From: Ganoderma boninense
Taxonomy: Eukaryota; Basidiomycota; Agaricomycetes; Polyporales; Polyporaceae
DNA length: 64,000 bases
Assembly (NCBI GenBank): GCA_002900995.3
Contig: CM035308.1
Coordinates: forward strand, 1,116,001 to 1,180,000
Reading direction: 5' to 3'
The notes beneath the pieces are model-generated. The model had not been told where the DNA came from and did no database searches. It was given only the letters and a program-made list of their open reading frames with translations. The position numbers were made by a program, and so were the translations under genes. Positions 36,059 through 48,400 of the stretch are shown here, in pieces (position 1 is the stretch's first letter; each line of letters opens with the position of its first letter).

Positions 36059-37664
36059 GGCCCCTGTTGGACGTGATGCGGAAGGACATTACAGCCGAAG
36101 AGTGCCAGGGCTGTTGTGGGTGAGGATCAAAGAGCCACGGGGTACGATATGGGGAGACTGGAGACCCGGCCTCGGCGGACGAGGGAATAAAAGAGGTGGT
36201 GGTTGCGGGTTGAACGGAAGTTGGGAACGCGCGCGCGGTTGACGCCAACCACCCACAATACACGACCTGCCAAAGTTGGGTGAAATGCTCGGCAATCAGG
36301 CGCCGATCCAACGATAAGGACGACACCTAAAACAGTTGAGATGTTCACACGCCTTGCGGTGGGACGGCCCGGTGGGCATCCTTCCTTGTTTTCATGCCAT
36401 TGCCACCAAACTGCCACAGACGAGGTGAGTAGTACTAGAAGTACCGATGAGTCAACGACTTCTGACATGTCCTCAGTTCCAATCTAGTTCCTTTTCTTTA
36501 AGGATACATCTCTGTGATATTACACTTGCGAAAGTAGGGCTGCGATACCGATCCTGAGCACAACAGAGCGTAAGCTGGGGAAGACTGTCCACATGCGCAT
36601 CGGTCTCCAACCATCTGTAGTTGACCATGGTACCGGTGAGCAAATTGAACATACATTATTCATTTACAAGATGGAATGTGGCTTGCCCATAAGGTAGCAA
36701 GTTGTAAGGAACGATGCTTGACTGGCTGGCAACAGCACCCTACTAGTAGCACGGGCAAATCTTCGTTATGTACAGTTTGAACAGGTTGACTTGTTCTCCT
36801 GCTACAGAGCTGCGCTCTCGCTGCCGCAGTCCAGTTTTGGATGACTCTGCGCAGTGAATTGTCTTTCTGAGCAGCTTTATGTAGGATTACAGCCAGCTGA
36901 TTCCGGCTGCGCCTGAGGAAGAAATGAACCGTCACCTTTTCCCGTGGGCGGAGTCTAGCCAAGCTTGTAAGTGCTCCGTTGTTATTGAGTTGGTGTTTGG
37001 GAGATGACGTTGACAACACCTTGCAATTGAAATTGCTGAGTGCAGTACAGGTTTCAGCAACTACATGACCTCGAATCATGGCGCCGCCTGACCTCGCCAA
37101 ATCGTGCAGCGACCATCGGCGGCGACAGAGACACTCATTGTGTGCCTGGTGTTCTAAGCATTCCCACCTCGAAGCTGCAAGTGTGCGAGCAGATGATCGG
37201 ACTCACCCTCTCCGGACAGACTCTGGCAATTTCCTGAAGAACCTTTTCGTGCTCGGCGCCCTGGAGGCTGGGCTCTCCCATGACCTCAGAGTGGTCCGGT
37301 GAGTCCCATACACACAGATTTCGCGCTTAATTCCCGTCAAACCGGCTCCCAGGACGCTTTTGTACTGAACTTCTCACTGAAATGCTTCCGCCTGCGGCGG
37401 ACGGTGCAGCACCGCAGGGTTCAGCACACCTCTCCGTTGCGATAGCGGCGCCCGGATGATCCATGCTTTTCCTGATTCGTGCTTGTCGTGAGTGCCCTGC
37501 AGCGATGTATTGGCATTGGAGTCCATTACAGGTATGTCCATTTGCTTACGGGCCGCAGATGAAGGTAGAAGCGCACCCGCTCCAGGAGTATATATGTTAT
37601 GCACCCCGCTGCTGCATTCTCCTCACCGTCGGGCCTGTATTCGCCAGTCCTCGCCAACCACACC
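36059..37664. other. intergenic region between Rif1 and the ICMT-like gene
   Basis: The first 200-300 bp may contain a 5' exon of the Rif1 gene (a Pro/Ser/Thr-rich minus-strand frame up to about 36,240). The middle holds open frames such as 36660-37100 (-) that match nothing I know. A TATATAT box at about 37590-37597 lies some 70 bp before the ATG at 37665 and is a good promoter candidate for the downstream gene. Confidence 0.45.
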
Positions 37665-38452
37665 ATGTCCCTCGCCACGTCAGCCCTTTTCAAAGTCCCT
37701 CTCCTCCTCTTGACGGCTTATGCCAACTTCATCACCTTTACGTCCCCCAACCCGCGTACTCCGCCCGAGGAACAGTCAAAATACTCCAGTGTCAAGTACA
37801 TAGTTCAGCAGGTCCGTCCGCCCTGGGTTCGTGCCCTCGAGAAGGTACGCCGACAGCTGCTCCTGCCCGGCACCGTCCGCTAATCGATGCTCCACAGACG
37901 TTGACCCAGAGCTTCATCATCTTCGAGGTCGCCACCATCATTGTGAGGCACCTGCCATCGCCCGTCGGCGAGTACGTCTTGCCCATGCTCGCATGGCGTT
38001 CGGCGGACGCTGCATCGGGCTTGCGGCTCACATCCACCTTCCTCGCTGGCGCGTTCCTCTGCCTCGTTGGAGGCGTCATGCGCATCTTCTGCTACCGCGC
38101 TCTCGGACGCCACTTCACGTTCGAGCTTTCCATCCGCAAGAACCACAAGCTCGTCATCGACGGGCCGTACTCCATCGTCCGCCACCCGAGCTACACCGCA
38201 CTAATCATGGTCACCATCGGAACCCTTTTGTGTCTGACCGGCACTGGGTCGTGGCTGGCCGAGAGCGGGATCATGAGCACGCTCGTCGGGAGGTTGCTCG
38301 TCGCCGTCTGGGCTGCCGAAGTTGCATGGATCCCCATCATCATGGTGCTCAGGGTCGGGACGGAAGACGACATCCTCCGGAAGGAGTTCAAGGACGAGTG
38401 GTTGGCATGGTCGCGGAGAACCCCCTACAAGTTGATTCCGGGCATAATTTAG
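37665..38452 (+). CDS. isoprenylcysteine carboxyl methyltransferase-like membrane protein
   Basis: Two exons (37665-37844 and 37898-38452) with a 53-bp intron give 244 residues. The N-terminus is a hydrophobic segment (MSLATSALFKVPLLLLTAYA). Further membrane segments surround GAFLCLVGGVMRIFCY, IMVTIGTLLCL and VGRLLVAVWAAEVAWIPIIM. The ICMT signature is clear: RALGRHFTFELSI, KLVIDGPYSIVRHPSY, and the C-terminal RVGTEDDILRKEFKDEW ... TPYKLIPG. Such enzymes methylate the C-terminal prenylcysteine of CaaX proteins in the ER using SAM. Mushrooms often carry several divergent members, so this may be a paralogue of the Ste14 enzyme with another substrate. All motif residues seem present. Confidence 0.85.
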
Positions 38453-38625
38453 GACCATGAACCTTGCTATGTTTCATCTGTAACGCTGTTATCTACCCGT
38501 TTTATGACCGCTCAAGACGCTATACACTACTTTTGAACATTTGATACAATACTTTTCTATGCCGCATTCACCAACAGACTCCTCCGTATCACCAAAGCAG
38601 CGATGCACACCAAGACTCTGCGCAT

Positions 38626-41293
38626 CTAATCGCTATCGAGCACATACACGCTGCTCTTGATCCGACTATTAGCGCCAGGCTGCATGTACAACAACGACTT
38701 CTGCGACAGTCCTCCCTTCCCAGTCACCCGACGACGCTTTGGCGCAACAGCCCCCGGCTCGCCGACGTTCATCGGAACGTCAGTAGCCGTCGCCCCATCC
38801 CGTTTGCCTGCATTTCCGCCCTCCACGTCTTCGCCGCGCAAAGCGCCTGCCTTCGCATCCTTCCGCTTCCGTTTGGACTTTCTCTGCGGCTGCTCAGGGA
38901 GGGCTTCCGGCTCAGACTCCTCGTCAGCGGCACCGGAGTCCTCGAAGTCAGAATCCACGGTGTTCACTACGAGACCAGGGTGTGGATTCTTGGCGTTGAC
39001 CCTCGCCCAGAGGGCACTCTCCCCTTCAATGTCGTGATGGCGATCCCACTTCTCTAGCTGTCGTTCTTCGAGCAGCTCCTCCACGAGAAGCTTCTCGTCA
39101 AGAGTCTCTGGCAAGAGGTCTTCGTCTGACGATAACGCGCCATCACCGAATATACGGCTGGACGGCGGAAAAGGCAAGTAGACGGAGGGGTTTACCGCGG
39201 ACAAGGCATCCTTGGACGACATGGATAGTGGGTTGGAGAGAGGGGGGAGAATGGTCCGAAGAAGTGATAGAGGCTCGAGAGCGACCGCGCCAGCCTCGCC
39301 GCCATCCTCCTCCAACACTTCCTGCTCCTCATCCAGTTGGTCATGGGGAGCGGCGTCAGGAACACGTTGCCCGTCTTCGCCGGCTGTCTCTGCTTCGTCC
39401 TCGTTCACGTCGAGACCCAGTTTCTTGGTCAGACGAGCAAAGTGTGCACTTTTGTCAAGGGACTCGGCGCCGTAGAGCATGATGGCCTGCTTCACATTCG
39501 GCCCAGAGATGATCTGCATGAAGAGCGTCGTCGTTAAGTCACGAGGTAAGAGCACAAGTCTATGGGTTGACGAACCTGGTTCTCCCTCAAACGCCAAGCC
39601 TTCGTCTGCAACTTGGCTACTCGCTCCTGCTCTCGCCATACAATAGCCCGCGACATGATCTCGGCGACAAAGTGAACGACGAGGGCATACAACGGGCCTA
39701 AGGTCGCACCCGATATGGCGGATCCTACGGACTCTGGAACATCATGGAGCGAGTTGTACGTCCTGGAGAGATGCAAGTCAATCTCACGTAAGAAAGGAGG
39801 ACATGCGTCACGCACTGCATCAACTTCGAAATACTTTGAAGGTGGAAGAGGTCGAAGCCTGAACGGCGCAGTCGCTGAACGTCGATGCCCTGGAAGGCAA
39901 ACTTTGCCCGAAGTTTGCTGTGTGTAGACTTTCGAGAGCTTTCCGCCCCGTGATTACCACCTTGAGAGGAAGATGCTGCAGCCGGAGGGAGCCCGTCTCC
40001 CGGAGTGCTCGGCGAAGAAGGTACGTCTTTCGTAGCTCGAGCTCGGAGATCATCGACTGAGGCGGCTTTCCTGACTTTCCTGCCAGGTTTCAGGCGTTCA
40101 ACCGCTTCGATTAGGACTGCACCAGTTGCTTGAGCGCGCTTTTTGCGCATGTAGAGCCTCTTCTGGTACCGTCTCCGCGCGCCAGGGGACAACTGCGAAA
40201 GGTCCCCGACAGACCCTTCGTTCGATCCGATAGAGGGTACAGTTGTGGCTGAAGGAGTCGTGTGGAACGGGAGCTGAGGGGACGGGGGGAGGGATCGGGA
40301 AATAGCTAGAGGAGTGGACGGACCGGTGGGTTCGGAAAAGGGAGACGAGGAGTTCGGGGCACATGGCCCCGAGCTACGAGAAGGGCCCTGTTCTCCGAAC
40401 GTCGGCGAGGAGAACGAGGAGGGTTGTGAGATGGCGAGAAGAACAGGATCAATCAGTTGGTCGTCTATTCTGGACGCATGCGCCACGCTGGACTGTTCGT
40501 CTATTGCCTGTATGCCCTCCGTCTCCTGCACCGGCGCGGACCCCTCTTCGAAGTCGTAGCCAGCAGCTTCATCCGCTTCACCACGGCCCTCCTCGTCATC
40601 CCTGAGCATCCTGTCCAGTGTGGTCAACTTGATGCGATCCAGCGATGACAACAAGTCTTCACCCTCCCAATCCGATGTCTTCTCCGCCAGCCAGTTATCG
40701 AACTCCTCCCGCCTGAGTTTCTCCGCCTGCCTATCGCGCACATTAGACGTCGTGTTGGCCGACCCTTTCGCAGCGCGAAGGGCGTTTCTCCGTGCTTGAA
40801 CCTCGTCCTCCCGAGCTTGAATAACGGGCTGCTGGTCCCAGGCCGGCTGAAGAGCAGTCATGGTGTCGGCCATGCGGTCCTCGAATGCGACCCATTCCGC
40901 GGAGACCTCAACGGCTGCAGGAAGCTCTCGGCGCAGGCATTTGGTACCCGAGGTACGGCTGGGTTCGTCGACGTAGGTCGTACCTTCCAGAAGCTCCCGC
41001 TCCCCCTCTTCGAGGATTGCGAGGTAGACACAGACATCCGGGACGGTTTTGGTCTTGACTTCTTCCGCAATCAGGTCAGGCCGGAGACGAGAGTGGACCG
41101 CGAGGCCCCGAAAGAACGCGTCCTTTTCCGCGCTGCTCCAATGGGAGCGAGGAGCGAAGTACGAAGCTGGTAGAGGGTCACTGCCATCTCTTCCGGAGAG
41201 GTGCGCACGAAAATTGTTGACAGTCTCGGAGAAAAACGCAAGGTAGGCCGGGTCGACTTCGGTTGGAGGTTCTTCGTCTTCAGAAGCGGGCAT
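38626..41293 (-). CDS. RRN5: Rrn5-like RNA polymerase I upstream activation factor subunit
   Basis: Three exons (39816-41293, 39576-39762, 38626-39513) with introns of 53 and 62 bp give an open 850-residue protein. Near residues 50-95 a SANT/Myb-like segment reads HWSSAEKDAFFRGLAVHSRL ... DLIAEEVKTKTVPDVCVYL, the pattern I associate with Rrn5 of the UAF complex at rDNA promoters. The middle is Ser/Pro-rich, followed by a basic stretch (RRYQKRLYMRKKRA). Around the two introns lies a histone-fold-like region: LGPLYALVVHFVAEIMSRAI ... KAWRLRENQ, then IISGPNVKQAIMLYG. The C-terminus is acidic, then Lys/Arg-rich. Rrn5 is reported to pair with histone H3 in UAF, which fits. The assignment rests on motif memory, so a general SANT protein is the main alternative. 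Confidence 0.55.
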
Positions 41294-41980
41294 GGAGGAT
41301 GGGAGATGGGAGCGCGACCATCTCTCCCGCGACGAGAGAGTGCTCGGGTGAGGAGACAGAGAAAGTAGGAGAAGGTCAGGGTCTATTCAGGGTACGCAGG
41401 TTCTCGTTCGATAGGCGCCCATAAGTACAACGCCGCACCGCTTCACCATGTTCCTCATGTTGCAGCTTCACCACCAAGTATCAAATAGTATCACCCCTTT
41501 GCATGACTGTGTAAATTATGGACCGCATGATATGGTAATGTCCTCTTGAATGTTTCTTCGCCTGGATTCCTGACTCACTATGACTGGTTGCAGCTGCCCT
41601 GGACGAGTACTATCTCGATCGGACAATCTTAACTTCGAGAGACTCGGATGCTTCAAGGACCCCTTATCATCATGTCTGAAACGTATCAAAACACAGGACA
41701 CTCAAAGGAAATTTAAGGTTCAATTGGTTGCCCCACGTTTCTATGCTTGTCGATGGGTTGTCAAAGCCCTTTCTTCCAAGGACAAAGGAGCAGTGGCCAC
41801 TCCTGGTCCGGGCGCTGGGTTATAATACGAGCACTGTCCAACCCATGAACGCGACTCTTCCCCTCCAGACACTTCGCGCTCAGGAAGCTCCCTTCGTCGT
41901 CCATTTTCCCTTTAGCATCGAGTTCATCCCTCACAGCGACCTTCATACCACTTATTTCCTTCGTCCAGACCATTGGCTCC
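41294..41980. other. intergenic region between divergent Rrn5-like and Ser-rich genes
   Basis: About 690 bp between two genes transcribed away from each other. Open frames here (41580-41825 and 41728-42153, +) have no recognisable content. No TATA box seen; it should contain both promoters. Confidence 0.45.
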
Positions 41981-43155
41981 ATGATGTCGACGTCGACCAC
42001 CTTCTCACCCGTGATCTCTCGCCCATCCAACAAGGAGCAGCTCAGACCTCTCGGCTCTACAAAACCCGCATTTACGACACGTATGGGACGCGGCATTTGG
42101 CAGCCAAGCGATGCTGCCCATGGTTCCCCGCAGCTGCACAAAGGGGTGAGTGACATGTCCGTTCTGTGTCTGTCGCGCTCGCGGCCACTCACCTTATGCA
42201 GTCCATTGTAGTAGGAGACTTTTGGACGGACACCCTTTTCAACCCAATTTGGGCTCCCACCTCGACACGGGCCACGGCTTCCAGTGCGAACATGGCCCCG
42301 ACTCAAAGCGTCTACTCAAGCTCGCCGGAGTCCTTGGCCACGACCCCAGACGATGACTTCACCGATTCGTCGTTCCTGTCCATTTCTTCCATCGACTTCG
42401 ACTCCCCGCCCCGGACTGCCGCCTCCACCGACGCCGTCCTGGGCTCCGCCAGGCTGAGCGGCGCCTTCGAGGACGACTACGACCGCCCCGAGGCGAGCCC
42501 CAATTTCATCCGCAAGCTGCTCCGCCGGAGCAAGTCCCTTCGCCGCCAGGCTCGCATGCGCGACGGAGACTTCCGCGACTCCGATGACGAACGTGATTTC
42601 AGCGTCGCATCCGAATGGGACCCCATTGTCCGTCCGGTAGCACCTGTCAGTGTGCAACATCTCCCGCCCAGTAACGCACTTGAGCAAGTCGACAGCGAGA
42701 CGTGTTCCGAAAGAGTGCCTTCGCGTCTTAGCCGTCGAGTCAAGGTCCCCTCCCCGATAAACACCTCGCGCACCCATGGTTCCATCGGGACGAAGAGCCG
42801 TCGCAAGGAGTACGAGGTCGAGGTCGGCCGAGTCGATGGCTCGGAATTCACATCGAGCGAGTCCGGCTTCGATGCCGACGACGAGAACGATGCCTTCCGA
42901 GGCGGGATGAAGATGAATGCGGTGAGCCTGACTATCGCTGGGGTCAACAAGGGGAACACGGCCGCCTTGCTTTCGACGCCGCCGAAGAAGTCGTACGCCG
43001 CGATCGTCGCGACCTCTCCGCCGAGGAGCAACACCCCAGAGTCGAAGGTCATCGTGCCCCAGGCCATCCAGGCTGCGCGGATCCTGGAGGCGAGGCGGGG
43101 AGACGGGACGAGGGGGTTCCAGTGGAGGCCATTCGTGGAGCCGTTCGATGTATAG
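41981..43155 (+). CDS. uncharacterised Ser/Arg-rich protein
   Basis: A model with two exons, 41981-42145 and 42202-43155, joined by a 56-bp intron (donor GTGAGT, acceptor TGCAG), gives 372 residues. The intron has the length usual in this window and keeps the frame, which argues that the upstream exon is real. If it is not, translation would start at ATG 42292 (MAPTQSVYSS). The protein is Ser/Asp-rich with a basic patch (IRKLLRRSKSLRRQARMRDG) and a conserved-looking segment near the end (PPKKSYAAIVATSPPRS, then FQWRPFVEPFDV). No domain, signal peptide or membrane segment is recognised. Confidence 0.65.
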
Positions 43156-43813
43156 GGGAGTAATTGCGGATAGAGGGCCGGCGGCACTGTTAGTGCAAGA
43201 TATCTAGTTATTGTTTGGATCCTCTTACCCTGTAATGTGTATTAGTAGTTCGATTTTTCGAGATGTATAATAGCACATTTTGTTACCGCGAACTTGTCTC
43301 CGGCTCATAGTGCCGTTTGGACGTATGTGACTAGACCCTAGCAGGCTTGAAGCTTGAAGACTGAACGAGTGTGCCGCATCCGGTGGCTGCATCATCTTCT
43401 ATAGTAAAGCATGATAACAAGCGCCCTTTTAATTACTATTTTAGGCAGGTGCATGTATCGGAGGCCCGACCAAAGCCGACGAGGGAAACTCAGGGAGCGA
43501 CTCTGACTCGAGATACTGCCTAATAGGTGCATCCTATACATGTGCAATGACGCTTTTCATCCAATCATCCAAATCCTTCGTTCTAAGACTCGAGTGTAGG
43601 ACGAGGCGTTGGCCCACGGATTGAGGCCGAAGCGCTCAGATAGTGCTTTTGACGCCGAACAGACCGGGCGACGGGTTGTGGACGCGGTCAAGCCTCTACT
43701 CTGACCACGACTCCCCACAGCTGCGACTTCCCCTCTGCCGCCCTCTTCCTGTCTGCTGGCCTTCTCTTCATATATATATATTTCTCTCTTTCCTCAGGCT
43801 AGCTGTCTTTGCT
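43156..43813. promoter_or_regulatory. intergenic region with long TA-repeat TATA box
   Basis: About 650 bp without coding sequence. A TATATATATATA run at 43770-43781 followed by a C/T-rich tract stands about 40 bp upstream of ATG 43814. It looks like a core promoter for a plus-strand transcript. Confidence 0.45.
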
Positions 43814-44640
43814 ATGAACTTTGACGGTACGCTCACGCCTCAAACGCACTGCACGAGCGCCACGTTGACGCGGACCCGGTTCAGCAGAAAGACACAGGTC
43901 ATCCCCATCAAAAAGGCGGTTCTTGACGCTTTTATGAGGAGCACAGAAGACTGAAATATGACTTTGCAAGGAGAATCAGGGTGGACTCGGGTCTGGCGTC
44001 CAGAGGGTATGTTCGAGTGTCATCTCTACACGTCTGACTCTGATGCACAACGCGGCGTGATGCCGTACATCATACATTTACCACCCTTAGACAAGCAGAA
44101 ACCTGTCATTGCGGCATTAGTGGCTTATTTGTCCATGACGTGTGACGAGCAACATTCCTAGCCAGTGGGCACTCCTGCAGCGCAACTCCGCACCCGCGGG
44201 CCGCCACATGCGCCATATCATGCATGCGACTTCAATGAACGGTGAGTCATCTGTGTCATATACTGGTACCTACCGTGTTGTGTATGCGCTAGATTCTTAT
44301 ACACATGCTGTAGTGGTCAATGGGGCGGTAATACTGGAGGACGTATTCATGCCGAAAGGACAGCTGGTCAGGCAATTGCGGAATGGAAGAGAAAGGTGAG
44401 CCAATGACCAAGTAACAGGTTACGATATGGTCGATCCGGAGGGCAGCGTTTAAGCTTGGAGTCACTGAGGTACGCCCACCTTTTGAAGCGCGCCTCCACA
44501 TGAACTTCACGACCTACTCCAGGTTGGAGTGCCCAAGTTCTTCAGGCGGTGCGTTCTCTACACAGTTCTCTGACGCTGCCACCTTGGAAAGTGCAGGGCC
44601 ACTCACTGTTCACAGATTCCAGAAGGGCACGGCGCATTGA
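43814..44640 (+). CDS. doubtful small multi-exon gene
   Basis: Behind a strong TATA-like element, a spliced reading frame can be assembled from ATG 43814: short exons 43814-43826, 43980-44006, 44181-44241 and 44314-44395, then a few codons before a stop near 44637-44640. Phases match across these junctions. The fourth exon, GNTGGRIHAERTAGQ followed by AIAEWKRK, has coding character, and the end reads PKFFRRFQKGTAH. The product would be about 80 residues. Weak points: two introns of about 150 bp are longer than usual here, the splice before the final exons is ambiguous, and no family is recognised. It may be a non-coding transcript instead. Confidence 0.25.
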
Positions 44641-45487
44641 GGGCGGGCGACAGCCCGGCCGATGTGCGCAGTGAGTGTTGGTTAAGCGGTGGTCACTGAA
44701 GTCGTGTTGAGGCTCGACGTCGCACGCATGTCGGTGTTATATACTCTGTTTCAAGTCTCGACCCTCCACCTCCTGGACAGATGCTATTGTATGTAGCAAA
44801 TAAGTTGTAAATCCAATTGAGATGCCTACGCCTGTCAGCCCGAAAACTCCCTTTCCGGGGCAATGGCACGGGAAACTGCTAGTCTGTCATAAAACGTGGT
44901 CCTATCGTATACGTCGCGCAGCGGGCCGTGGCGAGGGATTCATGCGAGTTTAGGTTGCTCCGAAGCGAGGTTATCCGTCTGTGCCAGAAAGGTGACGTGC
45001 GTCAAGCGGGGTCGCGGGGTAGCAGTTCAGGAGACATCGTCACTGTCTTTGAATGGATCAGACTAGGTTCAAGGCTCGGCGCAAGCCCAGTATAAAGCCG
45101 CTTCGGCAGCATCTATCTCTTCGAAGAGGTTGCTTCCGCGAAATTCTCCTGGCCCAGATACAGTACGACAAACGGAAACAAGATCTAAGGAGCACATCCT
45201 GGCATGTAAGTAACAGTATGCTCAAAGGAGAACGGATACGGCTTACCTCCTGCTCGTATGGGTTCTCCCTGAAAAGCCGTCAGATAGGACCCCGCATTGC
45301 ATATATGTATATGAGGGTACATGGCGGAAGTCGTATGTCGCTCCGAGTAGCGCTCGCTGCTCCAAGTAGCAGCATCGGTGCTTGGCGCCCATCTGGAGGC
45401 TCGTAGTCAGACTCAGCGCTTACTCGAACCTCACCTTGGCCCCTCCTCTGTCCTCTCGCATCCTTCACCTCTATCAATTCTAGTATC
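44641..45487. other. intergenic region upstream of the Prp6 gene
   Basis: About 850 bp with no recognisable gene. A TATATGTATAT-like stretch near 45300 (around 190 bp before the ATG) could be a promoter element. Nothing else stands out. Confidence 0.45.
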
Positions 45488-48400
45488 ATGGCGGCGAACA
45501 ACAAGCCAAACAAGCTGGCGTTTTTGTCTATGCCAGCCCCGGCTTCCTATGTCGCCGGTCTTGGTCGTGGGTAAGTTGAACTTGACCGAACCCTCCCCCA
45601 CAGCGGCAACTCATCCCATTCTCCATCTAGTGCCTCTGGTTTTACGACCCGTTCGGATATTGGTCCCGCCCGTGAAGGCCCATCTGCTGAGGTCATCGCG
45701 TGAGTTCTCTATTTCACCATATTCATTTCGCCCAACTGACCCTGCTCCAGAGAGGCTCAGGCACGACGAGGCGAAGAGCAAGAAGTCGACCCGGACCAAT
45801 TCCAGGACCCAGACAACGAATACGGTCTTTTTGCTGGCACTACATACGAGGCGGACGATGAGGAGGCGGACAAGATATACGAGATGGTGGACCAGAATAT
45901 GGACGCACGGAGACGGGCTCGCAGGTTCGTTGCTCGCCACTCGTCTCTATCCACTTCAGTCTTGACATGGTGCTGTTCCTCATTCCCATAGGGAAGCACG
46001 CGAGAACGAGGAGCTAGCCAAACACCGAGCCGAGCGTCCCAAGATTCAGCAGCAATTCGCGGACCTTAAGCGTAGGCTAGCTCAGGTCACAGACGAAGAA
46101 TGGGAGGGCATTCCTGAGGTGGGCAATCTTACGAGGAAAAAGCGTAAAAAGGACGAGAGGTCATTCGTTGTATCCGACAGCGTCATTGTCGGAGACAGGG
46201 CAAGGACCGAGTATGAGACCTCTCTGGATTCTCACCAGCAATCGGTGCGTCCCATCCTTGCAATGGCATTCCTTCATATTCACCGACCTGCTGTGCGTTC
46301 AGACTGGTGGATTCGAGACGCCCGCTGGCAATGGTACCCTGACGAACTTTGCGGAGATGAGCCAAGCGCGAGACAAGATTCTCTCTCTGAAGCTTGACCA
46401 GGTGAGTTGCAGCCTTGCTATCGATGTTGAGTGGGCGGATGCTGACGTGGTGACATAGGTATCCGGAACCGCTACTTCTGGTTTACAAACATCCATTGAC
46501 CCCAAGGGTTACCTCACCTCCCTCGATAGCGTCGTGCTCAAAACCGATGCGGAGATTGGTGACATCAAGCGCGCTCGCATGCTCTTTGACTCTCTCGTCA
46601 AGTCAAACCCCAAACACGCTCCTGGTTGGATCGCCGCCGCTCGATTGGAGGAGCACGCGGGGCGGATGGTTGCTGCGCGGAAGCTCATCAAGGCAGGCTG
46701 TGACCAGTGTCAGAAGAGCGAAGACATCTGGCTTGAGGCAGCACGTTTGCATGTAAGTGTCTTCAAGTGTGCTACAGTATCATAACGGATAATTGATTCA
46801 GCTCTTCGCAGAATAACGACGATGCGAAGGTTATCTTGGCAAGCGCAGTGCAACACGTCGGTCAGAGTGTCAAGATATGGATGGCGGCTTCGGATCTGGA
46901 ACACGATGTAAAGGCCAAGAAGCGTGTCCTCCGAAAAGGTGCGGCAAAGTCCCTCTCGCGTGCTTGTCGGTCACTTACACGATCCCGCTAGCCCTCGAGC
47001 ACATCCCCAACTCTGTACGCCTATGGAAGGAGACCGTCAATCTCGAATCGTCCGCACAGGACGCCCGAATCCTATTGTCTCGTGCCGTCGAGGTTATCCC
47101 ACAATCAGTTGAGCTCTGGCTTGCACTCGCGCGTCTCGAGAGCCCCGACAAGGCGAAGGCTGTCCTCAACAAGGCTCGCAAGGCGATCCCGACTAGCCAC
47201 GAGATCTGGATCGCTGCCGGCCGCCTCCTCGAGCAGGAGGCGTACGCCGCGGAGAAGACGGAGGAGCAGCGTGACAAGGAGCTCGCAATGGTGGACAAGA
47301 CGATCGAGGCCGGTGTGCGCGAGCTCCGACGGCACCAGGTGCTGCTCACGCGCGAGCAGTGGCTCAAGGAGGCGGAGCGATGCGAGAACGAGGGCGCGAT
47401 ACGGACGTGCGAGGCGATCATCAAGGCCACCGTCGCGATGGACGTCGAGGAGGAGGACCGGCTGGACACTTGGACTGGCGACGCAGAGGCGGCGGAGGCT
47501 AAGGGCACTATTGGGGTCGCCCGGGCCATCCTTGCGTATGCGCTTCGTGTATTCCCCGACAAAAAGGCTTTGTGGAGGAAAGCAGCCGATTTGGAGAAGG
47601 CGCACGGCACAAGGTGCGTATCCCTGTTCTCGTTTGCATCGAACGCAACTGAATGTTGACTACGCTATCTGGTCTAGGCAATCGCTCAACGACATCCTGG
47701 AGCGCGCTGTGCACCATTGCCCACAGGCGGAGGTGCTCTGGCTTATGTGGGCGAAGGAGAAGTGGCTGGCAGGAGACGTCCCTGCCGCTCGCGAAGTCCT
47801 CGAGCGCGCGTTCGTGGCAAACTCCGAAAGCGAACAGATCTGGCTGGCTGCCGTCAAGCTCGAGGCAGAGAATGGCGAATTGGGCGTCGCGAAAGAGCTG
47901 CTTGTCCGCGCGCGGACGGTCGCTGACACCGAGCGGGTGAGCAGTCCATGAGTATCGGTCGATGGTCGATATAGTACTGACAGTGGGCGCACACAGATTT
48001 GGATGAAGTCTGCGGTGTTTGAACGTCAGCAGGGTCAGCTGTCGAACGCCTTGGAGACACTCGCGACAGCGATCAAGAAGTATCCCAAGTTTGCGAAGCT
48101 GTACATGATCCAAGGGCAGATCCATCAGCAGCGGAAGGACGTGGCTGCGGCACGTGCATCATACGCTGCGGGGATCAAGGCATGTCCCAAGGACGTGAAT
48201 CTGTGGATTCTTGCGAGCCGCCTGGAAGAGGCTGATAACAAGAGCATCAAGGCGCGGGCTCTGTTGGACAAGGCTCGGTTGGCGAATCCTGGGAACGACG
48301 TTCTGTGGGCTGAAGCTGTGGGTGTTGAGGAACGCAGTGGAGGCGCCGCTCAGGCTAAGACCGTGCTTGCCCGAGGTGCGCTCAACAGTTTGCACCGGTC

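Noticed and set aside
36660..37100. 146-codon minus-strand open frame as a gene
   Set aside because: No recognisable domain, poor coding composition, no supporting introns; it overlaps a probable promoter region.
46975..47610. Long minus-strand and alternative plus-strand frames inside the Prp6 gene
   Set aside because: Composition is a shadow of the Prp6 HAT-repeat frame, which is clearly the coding one.
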